Shown: positions 11,690 to 25,569, counted from the first letter of the stretch. The stretch is DNA of 64,000 bases from Tamarix chinensis (GCA_030549775.1 CM060172.1:127337122-127401121); one strand, 5' to 3'. Translations and numbers: made by a program. Notes: generated by a model not told the origin, from the letters alone.

Positions 11690-12490
11690 TTTCAATATGA
11701 TTGTGTGTATTATTTGTGAGGAAGTTAGGAATATTTCTTAAGAGGGACAAACTAAAGGAATTCATGCATCTGACTCAGAGGAGCATGACTATGAGGTAGT
11801 ATTATGCTCGATTTACCAAGTTATTGATGTTTGCGCTAGGGATAGCAGCCAACAAGTTGAAGGTGGTCTATCAGTTCAGTAGAGGCTCTATTTTAGCTTC
11901 TGGAAGATGATGTATATCGTGAATTTTCAGAACTTAGCTATGTTATATGAGCATGTGTGTGTCGCTGCTACTTAGGTACAAGAGCAAGCTTCTATTTTGG
12001 GCAACAGGAAGCTAAAGACACAAAGTTCTAGAGGTATGATCCAGTTCTTGGGAGGCAGACCTCTAGGGTTTCAGTAGTAGAGTCAAATCTAGCCTTAGGG
12101 AGGTCATTTTTGACACCAGGGTTAGACGAGCAATTATAGTAGATTTTTGGGTCAGCGAAGACACTTTACATATCGTTTATGTGGTCGGGATCATCCAAAT
12201 CAAGACTATCAGGGCACTCATGTTCAACGTAGAGCAAGTGATCAGCTAGGCCATAGTCATTTGAGTGTCAACATCAATAGGATTAGTTTCAATAATAGGG
12301 ATTGCTAATACCGCAACAATAGGCATATCAGTGGCTGGCCTACCGGCCATAACACCAATAGCAGAGGCCACCTTTCCCAGCCAGTGGATAACCTAAGGAG
12401 GCTAAGGAGAGATAATAAGGGCCTCACCCATTTCCTTTGGGAGGAGAACAAACCCAGGATTCTAGAGGGTATCGTGAAAGATAGTTAGGT
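11690..12490 (+). pseudogene. Decayed Ty3/gypsy gag remnant
   Basis: Frame pieces read YYARFTKLLMFALGIAANK, which resembles the gag core (Y...F..L..FAP). It is preceded by an in-frame TAG at a position that usually carries glutamine or glutamate. Further on, TYRLCGRDHPNQDY resembles the CCHC knuckle of chromovirus gag, but the first and last cysteines are replaced by tyrosine. Several frameshifts and stops occur, and no protease or reverse transcriptase follows. The element is therefore dead and truncated after gag. A similarity search of the three plus-strand frames against gypsy gag would settle clade placement. Confidence 0.65.
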
Positions 12491-15400
12491 GGGCCTCTGA
12501 ATGTCATTAGTCAAAAAGAAGCTGATCGATAGTAGGATGTGGTCACCGATATAGTTGGGTGTTCCACCTAATGGGAAGGCATGGACACAAGTCAACCATA
12601 CATTAGGAATAACTAGTAATGGGCTTGTCGCGTGACATGAAAGGAGAGCAATGTGTGCTTCAACCACTAAAGGAGGGTGTTTATGGGTGGTTTAACTACC
12701 AATTGGGCAAAGCTACACATGTTTCATCCTTCACCTGCTCTTCTTGCACTTCGAATAGCAATCTGTTTTGCTTTTTCAATCCTATAAAGTCATTAAAAAT
12801 GGTGCAAAATTGTTGAACGATGTTCTGTCTACATATATAACAATCAATTTCTTAGAACTAATAGACAAATTTTGAAAAACCAAACTCTAAATTTACCATT
12901 GCCATATGATTTTGAACATAATCAATTTTAACAACAACAATAATAATTAATGAGTACATTATATAAATGTGAATCTTAATATGAATTTCTTTATAAAAAA
13001 AACTTTTATTCAATTGATGGAAGAGATAAGTTGGGGTTGAAGGGGCGAGGATTAGGAGTTGGAGTAGGTAGAAATAATAAGGCTAAAAGAGAAAAGAGAG
13101 AACAATTTTAGTGCATTTGGATATGAATATATATAAACAGAAGTTTGATTTAAAAAAAAAACATAAAAAGATCGATCAACTTTAATGTTTAGAGTCGTCT
13201 AATTTTCACCATTCTAAGAGTACTGGGACGAGGAAAGAAGAATAAAATAAAAAAAATGATAATTTTAAAATATAAAGCATACTTATATACATTTAAATAA
13301 AAGAAAATGTAAAAATAAAAAAATTAAGATGAATTAAACGAGCCACTGATTATTTCTACTTCCTTGCCTCAAAGTCTGGGAAAGACAAATAGAATATCAA
13401 GTCTACTAGCCTGCACAGACGCTGCATTAGCTATTTAGTACTACAATCACTGGAGTCTGAGGTACCTGACCGACCTGCTTAATTTGGACTTTGTACGTAA
13501 CCTGAATTGTGTACATGTCTTTTACTTTCGATATGACATTTCAACTTCCATATGTCAATTTTTATTTTTTAATTTACTGATCGTCAAAATGACAACTCTC
13601 TGAAACCTTTCAAAATCCTCCGTCCTCCGTTACTTCTAAAATTACGCACTTTATTTCAGCACATTAATTCAATTTAAAGCTGACCCTTTCAGTGATAGTA
13701 ATCATTATCAACCTCTTATTGCGTATAAATACTACTACATACATCTGCACCAACTTTTCCTTTTCCTCTAATCATTTGATTTGAGTATATATTTTTCGAG
13801 CAGAAACCTTTTTTTTTTTAATAAAAATTTATTTTTAAATATACTCAAACAATTGATACCAATAATCAACAACTACTAATTCTTTAATATACGCTACCGA
13901 CTCAAAATTATTCAAAAATTTCAAATTGTAGGCTAAACTACTTACTAACTCCTCATTAGCCTCCGAGTTGTTCATCTATTTCATGTAAAATTATCAACTG
14001 AGATAGGCTTACGGGGAGCCACGTCCACCACCTCCGTAGCCATATATCTCTCGTATACATTCGAAAATATTAGTGTACGTAATTCTAAATCGCTCCGGCC
14101 TATATCATCTCTTCTTACTCATTTGACATAAGGCATAGCACGTTGCTACTCATTGGTGTATTTGTAAACTTGTTTTTGTAACATAGAAAGCAATTATTAA
14201 CCAAATAATTTTTGAACTTTGAAAAATTGATAGCGAATAACAAATGTACTTACGTGTCGGTAAACACGAATATAAATATAGAAGATGTGATTTTTTTGTC
14301 TAACAATCGAGTAAAATAACAAAGGGGTTGTATACACTATATACCTCTAAACTAAAAGATAAAAGTTATATAAAAAAAATAATTTCATTTAGTCCATCTC
14401 CTACTAAACTATATATATATTGTAGCAATATTAGTATAAAATAATTTGGAAATTACAAGCATACAATTCCTCTGAGAACATTCTATTTGATAACTTATAT
14501 ATGATATGATATGAAGTAATAATACTTGAAGTAATAATACACCAAATTTTTGTAGATACATCTTTGTATATAAAATTTGTAAAAATAATAATGATATTTA
14601 GTAACCCATCTAATTCGAAATGAACTCATGTATATTGATAATTTTGGACATATGATACTTAGTACTAATGTTTAGTTATAATGAACAATATCATTATTAA
14701 TTGGCTATTTAAGATTATAATTAATATTTTTACATTGATTAATTAATTAATTAAAATGATGAACTATATTATTTCAAGTTTATTAATTTATTCTTAAATT
14801 TATTATTAATTAATTAATTTTAATTAAAATTGTTTACTTTGATTATTTAATTACTATTGAGAATAATAATTTTTTTGTTAATTATATTTAATATTTTCTT
14901 AAATAATATTATCATTAATTAATTATTTATAATTATAATTAACATTCTTATTCATAATTAAATATTAATATTAATTTTATAAAAAATATTATTTATCTCA
15001 TTAAAATAATTTATATTAATTATTTATTTATAACTATGGTTAATAAATTTTTTATTAATTATTAATTCATAGTTATAATAAATACTATCCTTTCTAATTT
15101 TCTACTTAATATTATGATTAAAATTTATCACATGGATTAATAAATTATAGCTATGATTAATATTATTTTTAATATTTATTAACTTTTCTTAACAATTGAT
15201 AAAAATATTATTTATTATTTATTATAATTAATATTGTTTGTATTGATTATTATATTATAGTTAAGATTAGTTGGTGGTGGATGGGTAATTAATTAAGGTA
15301 TAATTATTATAGTGTAAGATATTTAGTGAAAATATACTTATGAAGTAATAATATAGTAGATAATATAAATAATGAAGTTGATAATATGCAATACGAATGG

Positions 15401-15597
15401 CCTAAAGCCTGCATGAAGTAATGATATAGATTAAGTGAGTCTTGAAAAACACACTAAGTGATATTCATGATCATATATACGAACTCTTCATCTTTTCATC
15501 CCTTAATGTTATTCATCTATAAATTTTTCAAAATAACAATAAAATGCCTACCACATTTTTCCAATAAAAAGTGAGCTATAAATGATGCAGCTAAGTG
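12491..15597. other. AT-rich intergenic DNA, no gene seen
   Basis: No open frame has recognisable domains. The stretch 14690-15260 is extremely A/T-rich with repeated TTAATTAATTA phrases. Short frames (for example 12485-12816) have no family resemblance. This region starts the low-repeat island around the WIP gene and may contain its distal 3' flank. Confidence 0.6.
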
Positions 15598-15880
15598 CTT
15601 GTTTGGTAGAAGGGTGATAGGAATAGAAAAATTACTCCTATATTTTACATTTCTTATACAATCTATTTAAAATAGTAGTAAAAAACTAGATGAATATTCA
15701 TAATAGATCTTTATTTGAACTAAAATAGATATTTTATTGAATATAATTTTGTTATTTATAAATGCCTTATATAAGAAACACAAAAGAGGGAATTTATACA
15801 CACACACACACTCGCGAATTAGCACTAGTCATGTCTAAAATATTTCTTTGTATATAATAAACCAACTCTTATCAAACACG
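15598..15880. mobile_element. Possible MITE
   Basis: The ends CTTGTTTGGTA (15598) and TATCAAACACG (15880) are imperfect inverted repeats; the inverse of the right end is CGTGTTTGATA. They enclose about 280 bp of non-coding AT-rich DNA. GTTTGGTA-type ends are common in hAT-like and Harbinger-like plant MITEs. I could not find a convincing target-site duplication, so the class is open. Confidence 0.3.
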
Positions 15881-16494
15881 TTACCATATTAGTAATGGTA
15901 CATTATGTGTTGAATAACTTATTAGTTTCTAAAGTAAACTTGCTGAATGTTAAATAAATTTTGAAAAGCTCCACGGACAATCCGTAGATGAAAATATGAT
16001 GATGCGTTTGGCGGACATGGCTTTCCTGATGGATACCGGCCGGATCCTTAGGAAATTTGATGGAGCTACTGATAGAAATAAAGAAGCAAAACGTAAATCC
16101 TGCATGGTTGATCATCGCATGAGGAAACTTGCCGGAGCATAATAGTTCATACATAAATATAGTGGCTAGATACTTGAAATTCTCCATGAGTTGTAGTGTA
16201 CCACGAAATCAAAACCTAACTAATTATACAAATCAGAAGACAACTAGCTAATCACTGCTGATCACAAAGAGAGGAAGGAAGCTTAATATAACTATATATC
16301 TATATTAATATTCGAAAACCCTAATTAACTAGGCATGCAAGGCTTCTTACCTCACACAGGTTACAAAAATAAAACTACCAGAACAAACTAACTAACTCGG
16401 CGGCCGCCTCATTTAAAAGGGGGGAGAGAGAGAGAGAGAGAAAGAAAGGAGCCGTTTCTAGTTAGCTAGCTTAATGGTTGATCGATATGGGTCA
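15881..16494 (-). other. 3' flank and probable 3' UTR of the WIP gene
   Basis: The stretch downstream of the stop codon on the minus strand contains a (GA)n tract at about 16421-16443. No clear AATAAA signal is visible on the minus strand, so the polyadenylation site is unassigned. A 94-residue minus frame at 15903-16187 is not recognised. Confidence 0.4.
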
Positions 16495-16496
16495 TT

Positions 16497-16538
<42 letters not shown>

Positions 16539-19500
16539 CTTGTTCGATCTCCGACGCAGGTTCATCATCATCATCATCATCCTCTTCATCGCCAAAACGG
16601 TCGATCCCATAAGCAGCATGTCCATTCCCAAAAGCTTTAATATGATCTTTCAACGATCTTTTATGTTTAAAATCGGAACCACAAGTACAATACCAAAGTT
16701 TGCCACAATTCTTTTCATGAGTTCTCCAGTCACCGCGTACAGCAAATGCCTTACCGCATTTCCTACACATGAAAGGCTTGATCCCGTGCTTACGCTTGTA
16801 ATGTGTCTGTAGTGTTCGGAAGTCTTTGAGCGGTTTAGCTCTGGGATGATCTATGTTGTTTCTGCATCCTGGTGCACAACAGTAACATGGGAGTCGTAAC
16901 ATTGCTGTTGGTTGTGTTCCTCGTAACGATTCTGGTCCTTTTCTGTATTGTGATCCATGCCCCCACATATGCATCTGCATACACCCATCGAACAGCGATT
17001 TATGTTATTTTTCGTAAAAAAAAAATATGAAAGAAAGAAAGAAAGAAACAAACAAAAGGATGTTATTCTCAATAAACATGCATAAATAGGCCAAGCTATT
17101 ATTTGTGAAATAAATGTATCGAAACATCATGAGACGGATATTAAGCATTAACTATGCTTATATGTAATGGAAGCTACTAACAACAACAAGAACAATGTCA
17201 TCTCATTGCATGTACGCACCTCTTTCGTTTAGGGTCCAGGAAGTTCATATGTAATGGAAGCTAGAATAAGGGAATGAAATGTAAGTATTAGACGTACTTT
17301 TTTATGCATGGGTATAAAAAGCCTGGAGATCTATATATCTAGATAGTGAGAGGTCGAAGGGTTTGGTTGGTTGGTTGATTTCTGTATTACTCATTGATCA
17401 TTTGCTGCCTTTATATATAATAAATAAAGGCCGGCAAACATGAAAGGGAAAACTCATTTTCCCATGAACATCGGGTTCATTCCTTTTACAAAAAGGTGTC
17501 ATGGAATAAGAACAACGCTACATATTTTATTGATCATAACTCATATATAATATGATGTGTACCTAGCTTAGGGACAAAACGAGCACGCAAAGCATATATA
17601 TGATAAGAGCTGGAGGGGTAGAGAGCTAGCTCTAACAACGACTCACGTACTTTACCTTTGGACGTAAACTAAAGCAGGCTAGCTTCACATGGTTTGGTGG
17701 TGTATATCTGAGATGCATATACGGTGGTTTAATTATTTTACAAATATTTACTTGCATATGTATGAAGTGCAGGGCAGGCGCAGGGGCTTTAAGAAGAACA
17801 TTCAGAGTACGTACGAGTTTACACACTGGTCAATGTGCAGAATAATTAACCATGCATAGACATCATGAATCTCAAGAAATAAGGAGATTTTCTTCTTCTT
17901 CTTGTTCTTTTTCTTTTCTTTTAACAAAAAAGGAACAGCAGTTATTTTCCCTATCCAGTTAGCTTTGATCCTCTGTGTGGTTCGGTCAGTAGTACATAGT
18001 GACTAGTGAAATTGAGTAGCTGCAGTGACATTAACAGATATCTAGCTAGCTAATCAGTTTCGGATCAGAAAAGATTAATTATAGATTTTAAACTAATTTA
18101 ATCCAAATACCAAAACCCCCAAACCTCCAAAGTGACTGACAAATTACTATATATATATATATGTAGTAGCTAGCTTGCCAGCTATAGTAAAGACGGGAAA
18201 AAAAAACCAGGGACCGGATTTAGTAATATTAATTAAAGCATTATATATATATACAGCGCCATGCCATACATGCATGGACATAAATTAATTATTATACAAA
18301 TTTTAAAATAAAGGACCGGCCAAAGATAAAGAAAAGAGAGCCAGGAAACCCTAATCATTAAGATGGACTTTGAAATCTAATCACCAGTCAAGGGTGCTCC
18401 TCAATACACGATAAGAGTATAAGTAGAGAAGACTTATGGTTCTGAGAAAAGTAAAAGCTTGAAATGAATCGAAGAAAAGAAGTTTACACATTAAAGCAAA
18501 AGAGGTAGGTAGGTACATATACATTTATCTTTTTCCCTGCTTTTATCATGATGTTCTGTTAGATATACCTATAGGCGGACAAAATCAAAAGGAAACACCT
18601 AGCATAAGGATATAGAGAGGACAGGAGCCAAAAATATAAAATCAGAAAAACTATCACACACAAACAACTACAAGAAAGGGAGGGGGAGGGGAGAGATAGA
18701 GAGAGAATTAATAAAACAGACAAATTAAGAGCAAGCATAGATGAATTGATTACCTGCATGTTGTTGTATCGATTGAAGGTTTTGAAACAGAGAGGGCAGG
18801 AGAACTGAGTAGGACCGATAAGAATCTGAGCAGGAGTAGGGATCCAATACTGGCCCTTATTCAGGGACCCTATGCCTATAGTTGTTGTAGTCGTAATAGA
18901 ATTGCCACTACATGACGCAAAATATGAATAATTTGAAGCAGCAGCCGGTGAAGAAGAAGAAGCAACAGTCACTTGATCCTGTTGATCTTTGCTGATTATC
19001 TCATCACCACCAGCACCCAACACGTAGACATGATTATGATGACCATCATGATGGTTAAGATCCGATATTGATGATGATAGAGTAGACATCAATTCAACTG
19101 CAGAAGAAGCAGCAGATGAAGAACTGATCTGATTAATACTCGGTGGTAAACCTAAATGAAGAGCAACATCATGATGAGGATCTACAGCGTCATCCATAGA
19201 AACACCATTGCTACATAGAGAATCGGCAACCTGGTGCTGATCTTGGTGAGTTGGTTCATTAACCTCTCTTCTTGCAGGGCTTAAACTGAGAAGAGGAAGT
19301 GCTTCTTTCAAAGGTGGAGAAGCTGGCTGCTGCTGCTGCTGAACTTGATGGCCGGCATAATATTGTTGGTTATTAGCAAAATGGGAGCTGTAGTTGTTGA
19401 GATGATAGGGACTATTATAATCACCAGAAAAAGGAAAAGACGAGTAGAAGCTATTATGATTGAGATAAGGGTAATTATAGGTGTTGTTGAAGCATCCATG

Positions 19501-19584
19501 ATGACCATGAGCGTTAGCAGCGGTAGCAGCAGTAGCGGCATAGTGATGGGATGAGAAAGGATGCAGATGATGATGGTCAGACAT
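16495..19584 (-). CDS. WIP-domain C2H2 zinc-finger transcription factor (two exons)
   Basis: Join complement(18754-19584) to complement(16495-16974): 277 plus 159 codons, 436 residues. It is a nuclear DNA-binding regulator of the plant WIP family (TT1, NTT/WIP2, melon CmWIP1), whose members act in seed coat, transmitting tract, root tip and carpel development. The N-terminal half is His/Asn/Ser/Gln-rich, with the motifs [10 protein letters not shown] (about 94-103) and VALHLGLP (140-147). The C-terminal WIP domain begins near residue 243. Finger 1 has C263, C266, H279, H283. Fingers 2-4 follow: C310-C314-H335-H340, C347-C350-H363-C367, and C373-C375 with H388/H396. An acidic run and 12 asparagines end the protein. 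The ATG at 19584 is chosen because an in-frame TAA lies four codons upstream and its context is AACCATG. The N-terminal style suggests the WIP2/4/5 branch; the exact orthologue is unresolved, so no symbol is given. Confidence 0.95.
16501..16536 (-). repeat. (AAT)12 coding microsatellite, C-terminal poly-Asn
   Basis: Twelve uninterrupted AAT codons encode Asn424-Asn435, followed by Glu436 and the stop at 16495-16497. A pure trinucleotide run in coding sequence is likely to vary in length between individuals. It lies outside the zinc fingers. Confidence 0.9.
16975..18753 (-). other. Intron of the WIP gene, 1779 bp
   Basis: The donor is ATGCAG|GTAATC at 18754/18753. The acceptor is TGTATGCAG|ATGCAT at 16975/16974, preceded by a T/C-rich tract (plus-strand 16996-17060). 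The intron is phase 0 and splits finger 1 between Gln277 and Met278; the joined product [11 protein letters not shown] is the family's conserved sequence. Small open frames inside it (for example 17632-17826) are not judged genes. Confidence 0.92.
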
Positions 19585-19780
19585 GGTTAGCTTTTAGCTT
19601 TAGGGTTTTGTAACCCACCCAAAAGGAAAAAGCAAGCAAGCTTAAGCTAGGGGAGGAGAAAGAGAAAGATGGGAGCTTGAAAGGTGGAAAAGTAACTGGA
19701 GAGAGAGCTACGGATCAGATTTGATCAATGCAATTTAAAGTGAATGGCCGACTTCCTTTAAATAACTATATACTAGTGTA
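19585..19780 (-). promoter_or_regulatory. Probable core promoter and 5' leader of the WIP gene
   Basis: On the minus strand TATTTAAA (19764-19757) is a candidate TATA box, which would put the start near 19730 and give a CT-rich leader of about 145 nt. A telobox-like AAACCCTAA lies at 19608-19600, close to the start codon; this motif is frequent near starts of plant genes active in dividing tissue. No leader ATG conflicts in frame. The transcription start itself is inferred. Confidence 0.5.
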
Positions 19781-22345
19781 AGTAGCTAGTACTGGGCTTT
19801 AGATATGACTACTCATCATATGTCTTTGCATCATATAATTATTCATATAATGTGTACTAACATATATATTACCGACAATACAAAAATGATATATCGATAA
19901 AATTCAGTCAAGTGATTAAGAAGAAAAATTAAAATTTAAACTACAAAATAGAAGGGGAGGGGGAAGGAAGAGAGATCTAGAGCCGGTAAATCACTTGCTT
20001 CGGAGTACTGAAAATTAGACTATATATATATGTTAAATAGCCAAATATATACATGCTACAGAGAGGGTGGGAGAAGATATGGGGTATACAGTATACTGCT
20101 GGTGGAGTAGAGGGTATGGCAGGAGAGTGGAGACACAGAAACCAAGTAATTAAATATGGGAGTGAGTATTGAGGTATTAAGCTAGGGTTTTATGGAGGAC
20201 AGAAATTTATTTACTATTATTTCATGGTGTAAAATAAATAAATAAGTTTTTGATCTTGGAGAAAGCGATAAATATGGTTAGAGAGGAAGGCAGCATTTGC
20301 TTTGGTGGGTGGGAGCTCTGGTCGGGTATTGCCCCAGTTTCTGTACTACACTATTAACTTTTCACTACTATCATGCAGCTGCAGCTGCAACAGAGCAAAT
20401 CCCTCTTCTCTTCTGTCCCTACAAAAATACAAAAACCACCCAGTAGTAATACTAATACCCACCTCACCCTCGATCACCTCTTTCTTATTTGTTCATATAT
20501 ATATATCATTAATTATCTTTTTTCCCACTTCTTTGTTCTTTGTCTCTATCTCTGTCGTCTGTCTTTTTACATGCACAAATAATTCAAGGCCATATACATC
20601 AAGGCCGGGTAAGGCGCTTAATATTGTCCTACTTTGTCCTCAGCTCCTTTTTTTTTTCCCGCCTTGTGTGGGTACAACAAGAGTTCACGACTTCATTAAT
20701 GGCAAAGAAAACGATGGGATTGATGTACAGTAAAAAGAAATGAAAAAAAAAAAAACAAAATTCACTAAAGCCCTTCATCATGCACCTTACCATCAATATG
20801 TTCTCTCTGCACCACACTGCTGTAGGAAAACTAGAAAACTGTTGTAATTATTATGTACATCCATACATACATATACACATGTGGTTTCAGTTTCATTCAT
20901 TCATTCATTTAATTTATCCCTTTAATGTGAAAACTAACACTACTACTGCAGAATGTAATGGTGGTAACAAAGAAAAGCTAAAAAGGGCTATCAGGAACAA
21001 ATTGACGCAAAGAAAAAAGATAAAGTAATTAAAGAGACTTTGAGGATGGGGTCATTTCTTTTTGATTTGATTGATAAAGCTTAAAAGTCATTTCATAAAG
21101 GTACTTGCTTACAATCTATTGTAAGTCATCATCGATATTCAGCTGCTGCATCAGTAGTATAATCAGCCCCAGCGCTAATAATTCTCATCTGTCTTCCCTC
21201 CTGCGTGTATCATTTTCTCAATTCTCATGATCGAATAGCACCCGTTACACCCTTTCTGTTGTTTAGGCTCCGTCTCTAGTAATAGGTAACGAAAGCAAGC
21301 GCGCTGGCTTCACCCCCCCCCCTCCTCCCTACCCTCCCTTTGTCTCTTTCTTCCTTAACTTTATTTCTTTCTTTCGGATATTTACCCGAATTTTCTCTTT
21401 TTAATTTTACCTTTTCACATTTATACATGTTTATAGTGAATAATATGACACCAATATAGTAATTGTCTTCCTGTAAACAAAATAACATATAAATTATTGG
21501 TCAAAATTTAGATGAAAGAATATTTTTAGATGTAGGATTAAAATATCGTGATATGAAATTTAACGAACGGTTATTTATACATAAGACCAACATTTGTTTC
21601 TAGCCTTGGATTTGCATAATCCAACGATCTAAAATTATTATTTCTCTTATGCTATGTTGTGTGTTCACACTCAAACTTTGTTCAATCTTTTATTATTTGG
21701 TTTTAATAAGTTGATGTTGCTCATCCTTCTCCAAATACATATATATATATACATGAAAATTTTATCTAACCAATTTGATATTAGCTGAATACCTATCATC
21801 GTAGCAAAAATTTTAAGTTATATTGTATTTTTCGAACCGAACGTATTACATTTAATAGCCTCTATATAACTTAGTTGCAACTAGTGCTCTTCAAATGCAC
21901 CAATTTCAGCAAAATTATTCTCTATTATATCATCCAAAAACTAGCCTTCTAAAAAGATTTGCTTGGCGTATCTAACCTAATTGATAATCTAATAGCTACC
22001 CACACACACACACATTTATTGAATTTGGTGATGCACAAGTTGTTGACACATTAATTTGAAAGATTCCTTATGTTGTAAGAGATAATAGAGAACATGGCCT
22101 TAAAGAACTTGGTTGAAGCTAATCTTCCTTATGTCTCAGTCATTACTTGTACCCTCTTTGTTCCTATAACCCCACACCATGATACAGTTTGAGCGAAGTC
22201 AAGTTCATCTTTTGCATCTGTTGAGATAGAAAGCATATTGCCATGAAGTAGTTTGATGATTCATTTCTACCCTAAGCACATGGTGAGTATCATCACTAAT
22301 AACCTTTCACTATTTCAAAATTTCACAAGTATTTCCAACTATAAT
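19781..22345. other. Upstream intergenic region of the WIP gene
   Basis: No supported gene or transposon is seen. It contains short A/T and CT tracts (for example C9 near 21311-21319) and a CA run near 22000. Several small open frames (20302-20733 and others) lack domains. It is the likely upstream regulatory region of the WIP gene, but individual elements cannot be assigned. Confidence 0.5.
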
Positions 22346-24950
22346 TATAACACTCCCAAATTTACTTCTAAATAATTTCATTTTTAGTGAAATCATAAAC
22401 CTAACCTAGTACGTGTCACCGCACACTTAGTATAAGTTTAGTTCATATTATTCTCATACCAAATGTAACGTTAAACATGTATGACTTTGAATCTAAAATC
22501 ATACAGAAATAGATGAAATTACAAAAGAAGTTGTATAAAAAAAATTAAGAGTTGATAGTACAAAAATAAAGTCTAAGGATACATATAACAAAAAAAAAAC
22601 AAAGGAAGATAAATGGAACAAGAGTCCAAAGAGAAATATCCCAAGTATTAAGGACCATGATTCCTGTCAACCTTGGATAATAATAACTCTTCGTCAATCC
22701 ACAAACTAATCACTCTTCCACAAGCACAAGACTAGAGTCACTAGGGTTGTCAACAAAAAACCTACAATGCAACACATACGGCCTACATGTGATCATATGA
22801 AATTACACATAGGATAACATGGTACATGCGATGATGATGACATATGGAAGCATGTGAATCATTGAACTCATAGGCACAACAAGTAACAATACACTATACG
22901 TATTGTATAAAACACATACAATTTAATCAATAAAGAAGTGATGAGAGCATAAGATAGAAATATACGAACACACGATTCAAAACAATAATAGCAATAACAA
23001 TGTGACATGTGATCACGGAATAACTCACAAATCAAATGATGCATATAATAAGTGAGGTATAGAGTATGTCATCCTTATTGATACAAGTTCTAACTCAAGC
23101 CTTTCTTTCACTCTAAGGTATTGATGTTTTATATATATCATATTAGATAATTAAAAAATAATGTTCGAGAGTGTCACGTACGACTGACACAACCAGAATT
23201 AGCTATTTCTCATATTAGAATCAATTTTTTTCAAACTACACTTGATTTGCAAAGAATCTAGGCCTAACACCAATCACATGGCACAAAGGTCCAATACTAC
23301 TTGCTTGGCAAGGAGGTATAATGCTATTCATTAACCATAATTCATTTGTCACAAAGACCCAACATAATTCACTTGACATAAATTTCCAACATAATCACTT
23401 AGTATAAATGCTCAATACTGTCATCAAGAGGATGCATCCAGACCAAAAATTGTGTTATATTAATATGATTAGAATGGCTACCAAGGTTCGATTAAACACA
23501 ACGAATCATAGTAGTGTCCCTGGGATTTATAATCTCATTTTAAGTCATTTAAGAATCTAAGTTGTATTAATGATGATATTGGACCACACTTTAACCAATT
23601 TATTTTATAATTATACATATTGAATATGATATCACATTCTAACCAGCTCTAACTTTTTCAAAATCTCAAAATTCCCTTTATACTTACAATTAGGTCAAAA
23701 GTCAAAACCACTTAAAACCCTACTATTTACTCATTTATTATAACACAATGGGACCCATAATTATCATATTATTATCTCATCACATTCCACTTATTTAGCT
23801 AGAAATTTAATAATGAAAGTGAAATAACCAAAATTCTCTCAAACCCTTTAAAACATATAAAAATTAAAACTAAACTTAAATAAACCCGAATCCTAACTTA
23901 CTATATATCAAACATTAAATCAAACACTTAATGAATAAAATGACATGGTTTAATTTTATTAAAGATGACTAGAAAACTAAAATTTCCCTCATGCTAAGGG
24001 TCTGTAAACAAACATCCATGATTTTTCAACCATTATCATAATTAATTTCACAAAACCCTAATCATGATTTCTAGATCATTTAAGCACCTCTTAAGTATGT
24101 AAACATCATCCCTAAAATCATACAATAGTCATATATTATTGATAAGCTAGCTAACAAGGTGAAAAGAGGACAAATTGCTCTTGACCAAAAAACATTTTTA
24201 GCAATGATAGATTTGAGACTTCTTGTGATTTGGTCCAATAATTTTTATGCACTTAATGAAATCATGATTTAAAGAAATGCATAGCAAAATGCACATCTTA
24301 TGCATTCATACGACACCTTAAACTTTCCAAAAATCTAACTACACATTTTCAATTTTCCTTCATATTAGAGGTTACATTTTTAGGATTTAAACTAACATGT
24401 TTCACACAAAATAAAAATAAAATATATTATCATACTTACAACACTTAAAACATATAATCATGCTTTCTTATAAGATAAAAGTGCACCATGCTTAGTAATT
24501 AAATAATAAAATATTTTGCATATAAAACCTTACTTCTAAAGGCTAGATCACATTACCCAATACCAAAGCTCCTAAGTACAAAAGGATATCACTTTATCTT
24601 GATGCCACCATGTAAGAAAATTGATTACATTTACAAAAAGAATGCATAATAAGATGTAGGATATCATGAAAAAAAATGAAAGATAAAAATAGAAGGTTAG
24701 GAATAAGGAATTAAAGTCTCATCTTGATGATGATGAACTTGATCAAGGATGATAAAATACAACACCGTCTTCACTAAACCTCATATCTTAAACACTTAAA
24801 TATTTATGAGTTTATCAATAGGAATTAGGAAGCACAAAAAGTAAAACATAAAGGAAATAAAATGAAAGGAGATCTCAGGTAGTAGGAAAAATAAGAGTAA
24901 AAGAGATTAAAGAGAATAGAAAACACTTGTTATAAATGTGGAAAGTAAAA
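22346..24950 (-). mobile_element. Decayed LTR of the same or a related family
   Basis: TATAACACTCCCAAATTT at 22346 with TTTCATTTTTAGTGAAATC just after it matches the inverted terminal block of the family. A periodic region at 23240-23430 (GGCACAAAGGTCCAATACTA, then ACTTGACATAAATTTCCAAC and variants) resembles subrepeats at 1739 and 38238. The far boundary is not clear; 24950 is approximate. No coding remnant is seen. Confidence 0.45.
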
Positions 24951-25569
24951 CTATTGAGTTTGTGTTGCATTTATGTAACAACGTCATTTTTATAGCTAGA
25001 AAACTTAAAGATTTTGCGAAAGAAAAATAGAAAATGCAAGGTCATACTGTCGCATCCAACATGGATAAAGTAAAACCATTATTTAACCCATGCTGGATAT
25101 AAAGCTAAAAAATACTCTTGTACCTCAAGGATCAAATGTGGTTAGCACCTAACTGAAGACTGATATAAGACTTAATAGAAATGAATTAGAGTGTAAGGAA
25201 AATAAAATGCTTGCAAAGCATTTAGTGACAGATAAACAACTAAAAGAAATCCTCTCCTGGTAAGAGTTAAAAATTATTACTGCATACAACAACCTTGAAA
25301 AAAAAAGAGTTATAAATTTGAGAAGCACTTGTTAGCTTAAATCTCATCTAAGATCACTACTCATCAAACATGATTCCACAAGAGCTTCCGAACACTGCCC
25401 ACAAATGTGGCATCTACTCATTAGAGTTGGATAGTGACCATGAAATGAAGATGTCAATACTCACGAATTGATAAGATTAAACTATTATATAAATGGAAAT
25501 CATTTTCAAACACAATATATACCTTATAGAATAACATGCTTGTTAATAACATATGAAGATAGGCATAAA

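Noticed and set aside
14020..14120. Short minus-strand frame with GYGGGGRGSP
   Set aside because: Only a few codons, not supported by upstream open frame or splice sites.
18559..18753. Reading exon 1 through to the stop at 18559 (341-residue unspliced protein)
   Set aside because: After NNMQ the frame enters sequence unlike any zinc finger. A consensus donor and the matching exon 2 complete finger 1.
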